A DNA stretch of 64,000 nucleotides from Actinocrispum wychmicini (GTDB lineage: Bacteria; Actinomycetota; Actinomycetes; Mycobacteriales; Pseudonocardiaceae). The first letter of the stretch is position 1. Each line of letters begins with the position of its first letter. Location of the stretch: assembly GCF_004345645.1 (NCBI RefSeq), contig NZ_SLWS01000007.1, positions 62,001 through 126,000 on the forward strand. The letters are read 5' to 3'. The notes under the pieces are model-generated. The model searched no databases, was not told where the DNA came from, and saw only the letters and a list, made by a program, of their open reading frames with translations. A program made the position numbers and the translations under genes. Positions 38,490 through 47,307 of the stretch are shown piece by piece.

Positions 38490-38945
38490 TGTGCAATCGT
38501 CACCTACACCCGTCCCGGCGACCTCGTCCTGGACCCGGACTGCGGCGCCGGCACCGTCCTGGTTGAGGCGCTGCGCGCCGGCCGACACGCGCTCGGACTG
38601 ACCGCCCGCACCCGGTCGTGGACCCTCGCCCGCGCCAACATCACCGCCGCCAAAGCCGCGGGTGCGTGGCGCGACGGCTCGGTCCTCGACGCCCGTCCGA
38701 AGGTTCTCGCGACAGTCCGGGCCGCTGGCCTGATCGGGCGAGTCGGACTGGTCCTGACCGCCCTGCGCACCGCACCCGACGGACCGACGCACCGCGCGCC
38801 GGGTCCGGATTGCGATCCCGACATCGCCGTCGATCCGGCCATCGCCGACCTCGCCGCCACCCTGCTCTACTGCGAGCTGGACGCCAGCCCGCAGCACGCG
38901 TTCGAGCATCCGCCAGGTCAGCACGGGTTTGGTCGCGAACTCGAC
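38490..38945 (+). pseudogene. Fragment of a SAM-dependent DNA-methyltransferase-like gene
   Basis: The frame matches the SAM-binding half of an N4/N6-type methyltransferase: TRPGDLVLDPDCGAGTVLVE (motif I), RAGRHALGLTARTRSWTLA and ARANITAAKAAGAW. No start or target-recognition part precedes it. At about 38945 it runs into an IS5 fragment, so both ends are lost. It could not methylate. Confidence 0.6.
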
Positions 38946-38949
38946 CTCA

Positions 38950-39282
38950 GCATCGATTCCGGGTGGGCGGCCTCGTAGTCGTCCCGATCGTGTCCTGGCG
39001 GACAAGGCGTACACCTCGAAGGCCAACCGCGATCATCTGCGCCGCCGCGGGAGCCGGGCGACGATCCCGAGCAAGGTCGATCAGGATGCCAACCGGCGCA
39101 AGAAGGGATCGAGGGGCGGCCGGCCGCCGGCCTTCGATCCCGAGATCTACAAACAGCGCCACGCCGTGGAGTGCGGCATCAACCGGCTCAAACGCCACCG
39201 AGCCGTGGCCACCCGCTACGACAAACTGGCCGTGCGCTACGAAGCCACCGTCCACATCGCCGCGATCAACGAATGGCTCTGA
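38950..39282 (+). pseudogene. C-terminal fragment of an IS5-family transposase
   Basis: The frame ends RPRSRPDRVLADKAYTSKAN, FDPEIYKQRHAVECGINRL, KRHRAVATRYDKLAVRYEA and INEWL. This is the C-terminal third of an IS5-type DDE transposase. It is closely related to, but not identical with, the complete element that follows, and points the other way. The N-terminal part is absent. Confidence 0.8.
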
Positions 39283-39300
39283 CCGACTTCGATACAGGCT

Positions 39301-40348
39301 CTAGGCCGTGTTTCAAAGGCGTAGCCACTCGTTGATCACCGCAACATGCACGGTTGCTTCATAACGGACCGCGAGCTTGTCGTATCGGGTGGCCACGGCA
39401 CGGTTGCGCTTGAGCCGATTGATCCCGCACTCCACCGCGTGGCGCTGCTTGTAGATGTCCGGGTCGAAGGCCGGTGGCCTGCCACCGGCCTGTCCCCGGT
39501 TCTTGCGATGGCGTACCTGATCACTCTTCTGCGGGATCGTGCACCGAATACCCCGACCACGCAGATAGGCACGGTTCGCGCGAGACCCATACGCCTTGTC
39601 GGCCAGCACCCGATCCGGCCTCGTGCGAGGCCGACCACAGCCCACCCGCACCACCCGAATCCGCCCCAACACCACCCGAAACTGGGGCGAGTCACCCCGC
39701 TGCCCCGCAGTCACCACCACCGCCAACGGCTTCTGCCCCTGTTCCACCGCCAGATGCACCTTGGTGGTCCACCCACCCCGCGACCGCCCCAACCCGTGAT
39801 CAGCCGGTTCGGGCTCGCCGACCCCACCAGGCGGCTGCTTCTGGTCCCCACCATCGGTCCGCGCACCCGCGGCATGCTGATGCGCCCGATTGATCGTGGA
39901 ATCCACACTCACATCCCAGATGATCAGCCCAGCCGAATCGGCCTGCGCCTGCAACCCGGCGATGATCAGCACCCACACCCCGGTTCGCTGCCAACGCCGA
40001 AACAGCCCATACACGGTTTGCCAGCAGCCGTATCCGGTGGGACGTCTCTCCAGGGCGATCCGACCCGTATCCGCCACCGGATCCCGTCGATCAACTGTCG
40101 TTTGGTCCACTTCGGTGGGCGGCCAGGCTTCTTCCCGACAGGCAGCAGCGGTTCGAGCACCGCCCACTGCGCGTCGGTCAGGTCGGCTCGGCCCGTCGCC
40201 GCTACGCTGGCCACGAGGTCTCCGGTATGCGTGATCGTCTTGGTCGATGATCGATCTACCGGAGACCTCGTCTATTTGATCAACGACACGCCGATCCGAA
40301 CAGCCTCACACGTGTCTTCCCTGGTCAGGTCAATGAAACACGGCCTAG
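39301..40348 (-). mobile_element. Complete IS5-family element
   Basis: Perfect 15-bp inverted ends, CTAGGCCGTGTTTCA (39301-39315) and TGAAACACGGCCTAG (40334-40348), bound one transposase unit. The outer CTAG is palindromic and may be the target duplication, leaving GGCCGTGTTTCA as the true terminal repeat. Length about 1.04 kb is normal for this group. Confidence 0.85.
39313..40214 (-). CDS. IS5-family transposase read in two overlapping frames
   Basis: The first frame (from 40214) has MASVAATGRADLTDAQW, WTKRQLIDGIRWRIRVGSP and WRDVPP. The second (about 40045 to 39313) has GYGCWQTVYGLFRRWQRTG, IIWDVSVDSTINRAHQH (first catalytic Asp), RPDRVLADKAYGSRAN, then FDPDIYKQRHAVECGINRL and a stop. The switch near 40040 is -1. 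Some IS5-group members make a fusion by -1 frameshifting, but no classic slippery run is evident, so either programmed shifting or a one-base lesion is possible. All DDE blocks are present. Confidence 0.75.
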
Positions 40349-40427
40349 TGATGAGACGACATCGACACATGGCGTTTGTATCGGCCACTCCAGGTACTTT
40401 CGGGTCGCGCACCGGTGGGCGGCGCCG

Positions 40428-41081
40428 ATGAGCACCGAATTTCGGGACGGTCCGCTGGCATGGTGGTCCGACTGGATCCCGTGGCATCGCCGGTGGCGGT
40501 TCGCCCCGGCCGTCCGGGTGTGCATGGCCGTGGACATCGAGCAGTTCAGTCGGTTCACCCACCGGGAGGCCGTACGAGCACAGAAACGCCTGCTCTGGAT
40601 GGCGCATCGGGCACGACAACACGCGGGGATCCAGGAAGGACACGTGGTCCTGCAGCGGGCCGGTGACGGCCAGTTGGCGATCCTGCCGCCCGCACTGGAC
40701 GGGGCAGCGGTGATCCCCCAACTGCAGGAAGGCATCCAGGCCGCGCTGCGCGATACCAACAGCGAACTGTCCGATCATGCCCGGATCAGGCTCCGGGTCG
40801 CGCTCTACCAGGGCCATGTCAGCCCCGGCGACAACGGCTGGGTCGGACACGCCACCACCGCGGTCCACCGACTGCTGGACTCCACCCCAGCCCGACAGGC
40901 GTTACGGGACCACCCACCGGCTGACTTCGTGCTGATCGTCGGCGCCGACATCTACCGCGACTACATCCGAACCCACCCGAACCACATCGGTCAAAATGCC
41001 TTCCACCAGGTCAACGTCGACACACCCGCCAAGAACTTCACCGAACCAGCCTGGATCTACCTGCCGACCAGCCGACAATAG
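40428..41081 (+). CDS. Stand-alone nucleotidyl-cyclase-like protein
   Basis: 217 residues. The fold signature of class III nucleotide cyclases is visible: RVCMAVDIEQFSRF (first metal Asp), VVLQRAGDGQLAIL (second Asp), RIRLRVALYQGHV and VGHATTAVHRLLDS, where the classical N-x3-R pair appears as Thr...Arg. The Asn is therefore replaced, and activity is uncertain. The same domain forms the N-terminus of the STAND protein at 42435. The next gene downstream encodes a protein with one membrane helix. A role in cyclic-nucleotide signalling during conflict is inferred. Confidence 0.7.
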   Translation: MSTEFRDGPLAWWSDWIPWHRRWRFAPAVRVCMAVDIEQFSRFTHREAVRAQKRLLWMAHRARQHAGIQEGHVVLQRAGDGQLAILPPALDGAAVIPQLQEGIQAALRDTNSELSDHARIRLRVALYQGHVSPGDNGWVGHATTAVHRLLDSTPARQALRDHPPADFVLIVGADIYRDYIRTHPNHIGQNAFHQVNVDTPAKNFTEPAWIYLPTSRQ

Positions 41082-41280
41082 GACATCACTCCGGATGGGC
41101 CCACGACGTTTCCTGGGCGCGGGGCCTACGCCGGTGGGCCGTGAGCGGAGGCTCCAGGCGGGACAGCCACGCGCCCCAAAACCGGCTACCAGAACAAACA
41201 GCCCTTGCCTCATCTCAATCCCTTGCGCACCAAGGAAAGGGCTTCGGAAACGGCCGTGAGGCGCATGGTGGCCCCGTACC

Positions 41281-42093
41281 ATGTTGACTATGGGTGATGC
41301 TTCGTTACTGCAAGATCAGGGACCACTTGAGTACCGGCAGGCAAGGGCGGAGTTGAACGCGTTGATCGCGGAATCTCTCCGCCGACCGGATGAACGCCCG
41401 GGGGTGTCCAGTGCTGCCCAACTTGAAAGGGCCATCGAGGCAGTGCGCGATCTTACCCCCAACGAACCGACCCTCTGGTGGCCAGGGGGATGGCTGGGCC
41501 GACCGATCGATGGCTACCTTCTCCAGCGGATGGTGATGGACCGCCCGGTGCGCTGTACGGAGCTGGAAGCCATCGAAGACCGTCCCATAGGCTTGGCGCC
41601 GGAAGAGTGGGCCACCGAGTGGATACCGACCCTGCCCGCGAACTTGCATCGCCCCGATGAGTTCCGCGTCTGGGATGATCTCTTGGACGCACAGTCTTGG
41701 CGGGACATGATGGAAGGCGGCCGCGTCAGGACGATTCCAGGCACGAGGCCCACTGAGATCGCAGGCCATGTCATGTGGGTCCTCACAGCCGCCGCGTCAG
41801 GCATGATTGGGAACGCGGCATACGACGCCGCCAAGAACGCGGTCACCAAGTTCAGACAACGGCAATCACGGCATGAACGTGACACCACGCAGAGCGCCAA
41901 GGCCTCCTCTGCCCACGACAGTGCGGACGGCGACTCGGCCAGTACCGGCCGCCGGCCTGTTCGAGCCCTTCACCCGCTCGACATCGACATCCCAGAAGGG
42001 ATTCCCCCCGTCCTTGGGCTGGACACCAGTGAAACGCCGAACACAGCCGTTCGGCGAAATACACTAGCTGGAACCGATAGCAGCGAATCCTAA
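41281..42093 (+). CDS. Hypothetical protein with one membrane segment
   Basis: 270 residues (ATG 41281, or 41290 for a slightly shorter form). The N-terminal half is soluble, with a Trp-rich EPTLWWPGGWLGRPIDGYLL stretch. A single hydrophobic segment (MWVLTAAASGMIGNAAYDAA) near residues 160-180 is followed by a charged, Ser/Asp-rich tail ending in DIPEGIPPVLGLD. It lies 200 bp after the cyclase-like gene on the same strand. Family unknown. It could be the membrane-acting effector of the cyclase. Confidence 0.6.
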   Translation: MLTMGDASLLQDQGPLEYRQARAELNALIAESLRRPDERPGVSSAAQLERAIEAVRDLTPNEPTLWWPGGWLGRPIDGYLLQRMVMDRPVRCTELEAIEDRPIGLAPEEWATEWIPTLPANLHRPDEFRVWDDLLDAQSWRDMMEGGRVRTIPGTRPTEIAGHVMWVLTAAASGMIGNAAYDAAKNAVTKFRQRQSRHERDTTQSAKASSAHDSADGDSASTGRRPVRALHPLDIDIPEGIPPVLGLDTSETPNTAVRRNTLAGTDSSES

Positions 42094-42434
42094 CTCCCTC
42101 AATCAGAACCACGTCGCGGCCATCGACGATCGGCTATGAGCCGTCCACTCTGGACAACTCAGGGGATTCCAAACAGTCATTTACCTCGGCAACGTTGCCG
42201 AGGGCTTGCTTGGTATTGTTCGCCCCGTCCATGGGCAACACTTGGCGGGACGGTTGCAGCGGCAACATCCGCACATGCCGATGACAGAATGTTTGTCAGG
42301 TGACGAAATGTGCGCTTCGTCAACTTTTCCGGACACCAGAGGGAGCCTGACCGAAGTTCGCCGGGTGCCCGGATTCCTGCGCACCGCTGCGCGGCGAGCA
42401 CGACAATGGGAGGGCCACAGGAGGGGAGCCGGTT
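42094..42434. other. Leader region of the cyclase-STAND gene
   Basis: No supported gene. The rightmost bases carry the strong ribosome site AGGAGGGG before ATG 42435. The preceding ~300 bp presumably hold its promoter. No clear operator is visible. Confidence 0.45.
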
Positions 42435-45383
42435 ATGCAGCCGCCGCGTCCTGCCATACATCGCACGATCATGGTCGTCGACGTTGAGCGGTTCGGGGAC
42501 CGGCGCCGCACCAATCCTCATCAGGTCATCGTCCGCGATGCCCTGTACGAGGTGGTGCGGCGGGCGTTGGCCGAGGCCGGCATCTCCTGGGCGGCGTGTT
42601 GGCATGAGGATCGTGGGGATGGGGTGCTCATGCTGGTACCGGCTGAGATCCCCAAGGCACTGTTCGTTGACATAGTTCCTGCTGTCCTGGCCGCAGCCTT
42701 GCGCCACCACAACCAGTGCCATCGGGTCGAGGAGCAGATTCGGTTGCGGATGGCCCTGCATGCCGGGGAAGTCCAGTTTGACCGGCATGGCGTCACCAGT
42801 GCCGCGGTCAATCACACATTTCGGCTGTTGGATGCCCGGCCGGTGAAGACCGCGCTCGCCGACTCCTCGGGTGCGCTGGCCTTGGTCACCTCCGGCTGGT
42901 TTTTCGAGGATGTGGTGCGGCACAGCGTGACCGTGGACCCTGCGTCCTTCCGGCCGGTGTGGGTGTCGGAGAAGGAAACCTCGACCGTTGCCTGGATCGC
43001 GCTGCCCGACCACCCGTACCCGCCGGACCCGGCCGCGCTCACCGTCCCAGCGCCAGAACCTACGGCGCGGTCGGTGCCGGCGGCGATGTTCAGTATGCGC
43101 GGTGACATCCCTGACTTTGTTGGCCGCCACGACGAACTGCGCACCCTGCTCGACACCGTTGTCACCGCCGCCAGCCAGCCGGTGCGGGGGATCGCAGTGC
43201 ACGCGGTCGATGGCATGCCCGGGGTCGGCAAAACGGCGTTCAGCATCCATGCCGCCCACCATCTGGCCGACCGGTTCCCCGATGGGCAGATCTTCCTGGA
43301 ACTGTACGGTCACTCACCCACGCAAACCCCTCGCGACCCGGCCGACGCCCTGGCCTCGCTGCTGGTCGCCACCGGCATGGAGCAGTCAGCTCTGCCCCAC
43401 GAGCTGGACGATCGGGCGCGGTTGTGGCGCGATCGGATCGCCGGCAAGAAGGTGCTACTGGTGCTGGACGACGCGGCCAGCCACGACCAACTGCGCCCCC
43501 TGCTGCCGGGCACCCCCGACTGTTTCGTACTGATCACCAGCCGGCACCGATTGCCTGCCCTGGATGGTGTCCACGCCCTGCTCCTTGACGTGATGCCATC
43601 CGACCAGGCCGCCTGCTTGCTGCTGACGCTGGCCGCCCACGCCCCCAGCTCCACCGATGCTGACTCCGGCGCCGCAACCCCGACGACGGTCGAGGCCGAG
43701 GTCGAGGCGGTGGCGCGGGTGGTGCAATTGTGTGGGTTCCTGCCATTGGCGATCGCGCTGGCCGCCGGACGGCTGCGCAGCCACCCCACCTGGAGTATCG
43801 CCTATTTGGCCGACTTGCTGGACCAAGCCCCTGACCGGCTGGCGCATCTGGCCGGCGGTGACCGTTCGATCCGGGCCGCGTTCACCGTGTCCTACCAACA
43901 CCTCACCGCCCAGCGGCGGTGGATCTTTACCCTGCTCGGGGTTCATCCCGGCCCCAGCATCGACGTCTACGCCCTGGCCGCCCTGGCCGACTGCTCCCTC
44001 ACCCAGGCCCATGACCACCTGGAGGCGCTACACGCTGATTGCCTCATCCAGGAGACCGCGCCGGGCCGTTTTCAGTTGCATGATCTGTTGCGGGTGTATG
44101 CCGGTTCCCTGGCTGCCACCGCCGACCAGGCCGACACCGAGCGGGCGATGCGCCAGGTCCTGGACTACTACCTGCACACCGCCGCCACCGCCGATGGCCA
44201 CATGACCGTCTGGACCACCCCCACCGTCACAATCACCCTCCACACGCCCGCCCACCACCCGGATGTGGACACGCGGCAGCGGGCACGGGCCTGGCTGGAC
44301 ACCGAACTAGCCACTCTGACCACGTGTCTGGATCACGCCACTGGCCATCCCGATCTGGTCATCGCGCTCTCCACCACCCTGCACAACTATCTGCGGGTCA
44401 GCTGCGAGTACGAGCAGGCCCTGCGCATCCACCACACCGCGCTGGCCGCCGCCGAACGCACCCAAGACCGGCTCGGACAGGCCACCACCCTCACCTACCT
44501 CGGGCGCGTGTATTACCTGCGGGGAGACTGGACGCGCGCGCAGCAGCGGCACGCGCACGCCCTGCAACTGTTCACCGATCTCGGCGACCAGCGCGGGCAG
44601 GCCAACACCCTCAGCGACCTCGGCGCCGTGTACTACCTGCCAGGGGAGTATGAGCGGGCGCAGGAGGTGCTCGCCCACGCCCTCCAACTGTTCACCGACC
44701 TCGGCGACCAGCGCGGGCAAGCCAACACCCTCGCCAGCCTCGGCCGCGTGTATTACCTGCGGGGGGAGTATGAGCGGGCGCAGGAGGTGCTCGCCCACGC
44801 CCTCCAGTTGCTCACCGACCTCGGCGACCAGCGCGGGCAAGCCAATGCTCTCCACTTTCTCGGCCACCTGTACTACCTGCGGGGGGACTGGGACCGCGCG
44901 CAGCACGTCCTTGACCAGGGCCACAACCTATGGGTCGACCTCGGCAGCCGGCGCGGGCAAGCCCAGACCATGCTCGGCCTCGGCCGCGTGCGCCATCAGC
45001 AAGGCGACTACGACCAGGCTCTGGACCTCCTCACCCAGGCACATGCCCTGTACGCCGCCACCGGTGAGCGTGACGGGCAAGCCGACACGCTCAACAGCCT
45101 CGGCGATCTCGCCCTCGACCACCCCCCGGCCGGCGACCCCCATGCCCTGTTCACCCAAGCCCACACCCTCGCCCGCACCATCGGCACCGCCCTGCACGAG
45201 GCACACGCCCTGGCGGGCCTAGGACGCTGCGCCCACCGCGCCCACGATCTCCCCACCGCCACCACTGCCTTCACCCAAGCGCTGACCATCTATCAACGGC
45301 TCGGCAGCCCCGCAACAGCCACCATCACCCGCTACCTCGCCGACCTCCACCACAACACCAATCAACACCCCGAAACGCCGTAG
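42435..45383 (+). CDS. Nucleotidyl-cyclase-like/NB-ARC/TPR fusion protein
   Basis: 982 residues, with ATG 42435 behind AGGAGGGG. Residues 10-195 are a class III cyclase-like domain: IMVVDVERFGD (metal Asp), HEDRGDGVLMLVP (second metal Asp), RLRMALHAGEV and AVNHTFRLLDA, with the catalytic Asn and Arg kept. The NB-ARC follows: MPGVGKTAFSIH near 259, VLLVLDDA, FVLITSRHRLPA, FLPLAIALAA and FQLHDLLRVYAG. The C-terminal ~330 residues are TPRs, including nearly identical 40-residue units. ATP-driven oligomerisation on sensing could switch on nucleotide-second-messenger synthesis. It sits downstream of a stand-alone cyclase homologue and a membrane protein. Confidence 0.82.
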   Translation: MQPPRPAIHRTIMVVDVERFGDRRRTNPHQVIVRDALYEVVRRALAEAGISWAACWHEDRGDGVLMLVPAEIPKALFVDIVPAVLAAALRHHNQCHRVEEQIRLRMALHAGEVQFDRHGVTSAAVNHTFRLLDARPVKTALADSSGALALVTSGWFFEDVVRHSVTVDPASFRPVWVSEKETSTVAWIALPDHPYPPDPAALTVPAPEPTARSVPAAMFSMRGDIPDFVGRHDELRTLLDTVVTAASQPVRGIAVHAVDGMPGVGKTAFSIHAAHHLADRFPDGQIFLELYGHSPTQTPRDPADALASLLVATGMEQSALPHELDDRARLWRDRIAGKKVLLVLDDAASHDQLRPLLPGTPDCFVLITSRHRLPALDGVHALLLDVMPSDQAACLLLTLAAHAPSSTDADSGAATPTTVEAEVEAVARVVQLCGFLPLAIALAAGRLRSHPTWSIAYLADLLDQAPDRLAHLAGGDRSIRAAFTVSYQHLTAQRRWIFTLLGVHPGPSIDVYALAALADCSLTQAHDHLEALHADCLIQETAPGRFQLHDLLRVYAGSLAATADQADTERAMRQVLDYYLHTAATADGHMTVWTTPTVTITLHTPAHHPDVDTRQRARAWLDTELATLTTCLDHATGHPDLVIALSTTLHNYLRVSCEYEQALRIHHTALAAAERTQDRLGQATTLTYLGRVYYLRGDWTRAQQRHAHALQLFTDLGDQRGQANTLSDLGAVYYLPGEYERAQEVLAHALQLFTDLGDQRGQANTLASLGRVYYLRGEYERAQEVLAHALQLLTDLGDQRGQANALHFLGHLYYLRGDWDRAQHVLDQGHNLWVDLGSRRGQAQTMLGLGRVRHQQGDYDQALDLLTQAHALYAATGERDGQADTLNSLGDLALDHPPAGDPHALFTQAHTLARTIGTALHEAHALAGLGRCAHRAHDLPTATTAFTQALTIYQRLGSPATATITRYLADLHHNTNQHPETP
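44461..45060 (+). repeat. 120-bp tandem repeat encoding near-identical TPR units
   Basis: The coding DNA repeats with an exact 120-bp period. TATTACCTGC or TACTACCTGC recurs at 44511, 44631, 44751 and 44871, each followed by GGGG-rich and GAGCGGGCGCAGGAGGTGCTC-like blocks. The two central units (44641-44760 and 44761-44880) are almost identical. Each encodes one 40-residue unit with YERAQEVLAHALQL and LTDLGDQRGQANTL-type segments. The close nucleotide identity marks recent unit duplication. Confidence 0.85.
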
Positions 45384-45570
45384 CCACGCTCATTCCGCGC
45401 CTATCTTTGAACAGTCGCAGCCGCAGATTCGCCATCTTGCGAACATCCGCTCATAGCCGCGAGGTGGGCGTTGGGCTTGGCCAACGGACGCCTGACGACA
45501 TGGTCGACTGGGCACGTTCACCTGTAAATGACTAGGTGCATTCACACGTACGCCGATACGAGTCAGTCAG

Positions 45571-45785
45571 TGAGCCTTTCCGCGTAACGGTTTGTTGCGT
45601 TGGGTGATCATGTGGTGCGGTCGTGGTCGATGTGCGGAGCACGAGAGCGGCCGCGAGGATCTTCCCGATCGCCCAGGGACATAGGCTGACGTTGCGCAGG
45701 GCCTTGAATGTGGTCTTGAGCAGGGAGTTTCCGCGTTCACCGACGGCACGTTGAGCGTTGTGGGCTGTCTGGTCCTCGGTGAGTG
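45571..45785 (-). pseudogene. 3'-terminal fragment of the IS5-type element at 47308
   Basis: TGAGCCTTTCCGCGTAACGG at 45571 starts a ~215-bp segment nearly identical to the end of the element at 47308-48310, in opposite orientation. It encodes ERGNSLLKTTFKALRNVSL and WAIGKILAAALVL on the minus strand. The rest of the element is missing. It retains the unshifted reading across the GATCGGGAAG site where the full copy has an extra G. Confidence 0.85.
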
Positions 45786-45827
45786 ACTGCGCGGCCGTTC
45801 GGGTGGTCTTGATCGCTTGGCCGGACG

Positions 45828-46808
45828 TCACACGGTGACCACGACCTTGCCGAACTGGCTGCTCGCCTCAAGGTAGCGGTGTGCCTCGGCGATGTCGGTG
45901 AGGTCGAACGTGCGGTCCACACGCGACCGAAACGTGCCCGCGCGCACGCCCGCGAGGATGAAGTGCTCGGCGCGGCGCAGGCGGTCCGGGTCCAGCGTCA
46001 GGTCGAAGGCGTTGAACAGCCGCATGGTCGGCACGAACCACAGCGGAAACGGCGTTTCCTTTGTGTCGAGTGCGCCGTAGACGACCAGGGTGCCGCCTTT
46101 CGCCGTGGCCGCCGCCAGGTCCCGGACGCCTTCGCCCGCCACGGCGTCGAAGACGAACTCCGCGCCCTTGCCACCGGTGATCTGCAGTGTCCGCGCGGTG
46201 ATGTCCTCGTCTTCGGTGACGATCACGTGTGCCGCCCCCGCCTCCACCAGCCGGTCTCGCTTGGCCGCGGTGCGCGTCGCCGCGATCGGCACGGCGCCGA
46301 TGTGGTTGGCGACGTCGATCGTCGCGAGCCCGACGCTGCTGGACGCGGCGGTGATCAGCACGGTGTCACCCGGGCGTACGTGGCCTTCGTCGACGACCGC
46401 GCCGTACGCGGTGATGAACGGGCCCCACAGCGCGACGGTGTCGGCCGCGCTGAGCCCTTCCGGGCGCCTGAGCACCGCGGACGCGGGCACGATCGCCTGC
46501 TCGCCGTACACGCCGTAGTCCCGCATCGAAAACCCGGCGATGGTGCTGACCAGCTCGTCGGGCGTGAACTCGGTGACGCCTAGGCCGACCTGGTCGATCA
46601 CGCCGGACGCCGAGTAGCCGAGCGTCGCCGGGAACTCGGCGGGGCGTTCGAAGTAGGTCCCGGCGCGGAACATCGCCTCGGCGCGGTTGAGGCCGATCGC
46701 CTCGACGTCGATGCGGACCTCACCCGGTCCCGGCTCGCCGATCTCGACGTCCACCAGTTCGAGCACCTCGGGCCCGCCCTCGGCGCCGAACCGTACCGTC
46801 TTCGTCAT
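45828..46808 (-). CDS. Quinone-oxidoreductase-type MDR dehydrogenase
   Basis: 326 residues of the medium-chain dehydrogenase/reductase superfamily: an N-terminal GroES-like fold (FGAEGGPEVLELVDVEIG, TLGYSASGVIDQVG), the HVRPGDTVLITAASSSVGL Rossmann entry (the NADPH site), VLVVYG-type strands (GGTLVVYGALDT) and a C-terminal RTFDLTDIAEAHRYLE. No structural or catalytic Cys-zinc motif is seen, so it is of the zinc-free NADPH:quinone reductase type. It diverges from an HxlR regulator 113 bp away, a common arrangement in which the regulator senses reactive electrophiles or quinones. Confidence 0.88.
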   Translation of the reverse strand: MTKTVRFGAEGGPEVLELVDVEIGEPGPGEVRIDVEAIGLNRAEAMFRAGTYFERPAEFPATLGYSASGVIDQVGLGVTEFTPDELVSTIAGFSMRDYGVYGEQAIVPASAVLRRPEGLSAADTVALWGPFITAYGAVVDEGHVRPGDTVLITAASSSVGLATIDVANHIGAVPIAATRTAAKRDRLVEAGAAHVIVTEDEDITARTLQITGGKGAEFVFDAVAGEGVRDLAAATAKGGTLVVYGALDTKETPFPLWFVPTMRLFNAFDLTLDPDRLRRAEHFILAGVRAGTFRSRVDRTFDLTDIAEAHRYLEASSQFGKVVVTV

Positions 46809-46921
46809 TTCTTCCCTTTCTCGTGGCTGCTGGAATCGATCGTGGCGCGGTGACGTTTCCGCCGGAAGACGGCACTTTCCTGTGACGACGGCACAAGCCT
46901 GTTACGAACGAGGTCACGACG
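46809..46921. promoter_or_regulatory. Divergent control region for the oxidoreductase and HxlR genes
   Basis: A 113-bp spacer between divergently transcribed genes must contain both promoters. Spaced half-sites such as CCTGTGACG and CCTGTTACG (46879-46900) could be an HxlR operator. This is inference. Confidence 0.4.
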
Positions 46922-47287
46922 ATGGACGACGGCGAAATTCCCCCGGCCGAGATGTGCTCGCTGCGCGAGGTCCTGGACCTGGTCGGCGACAAGTGGGCGA
47001 TCCGCGTGCTCGTCCACCTCGGCGACGAGCCGCGGCGATTCAGCGAGCTGGAGCGGGCACTGGAAGGGGTGTCACGGCGGATGCTGTCGCTGACGCTGCG
47101 GGGTCTGGAGCGCAACGGCCTAGTGACGCGGACGGTGTACCCGGAGGTGCCGCCACGGGTGGAGTACACGATGACGCCGCACGCGGGCGAGCTGGACGCG
47201 CCGCTGCACGCGCTGTCGGCGTGGGCGGCGAAGCACCGGACGCAGGTGGCGGCAGCGCGGGAGGCATACGACCTGGCCAACGCGTGA
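46922..47287 (+). CDS. HxlR-family transcriptional regulator
   Basis: 121 residues with the full HxlR pattern: CSLREVLDLVGDKWAIRVLV (the Cys near the N-terminus is the usual redox or electrophile sensor), RFSELERALEGVSRRMLSLT (recognition helix), RGLERNGLVTRTVYPEVPPR (wing) and VEYTMTPHAGEL. It probably binds as a dimer to the divergent spacer and controls the oxidoreductase. Confidence 0.9.
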   Translation: MDDGEIPPAEMCSLREVLDLVGDKWAIRVLVHLGDEPRRFSELERALEGVSRRMLSLTLRGLERNGLVTRTVYPEVPPRVEYTMTPHAGELDAPLHALSAWAAKHRTQVAAAREAYDLANA

Positions 47288-47307
47288 GCTGAAAGGACGC
47301 CTTCAGT

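Noticed and set aside
35969..38503. 844-aa leftward frame opposite the AfsR-type gene
   Set aside because: Antisense of a high-GC coding region with no domain and a Gly/Arg/Val bias.
44461..45060. Period of 120 bp considered as a CRISPR-like array
   Set aside because: Repeats are coding, contiguous and in frame with TPR units. There are no spacers.
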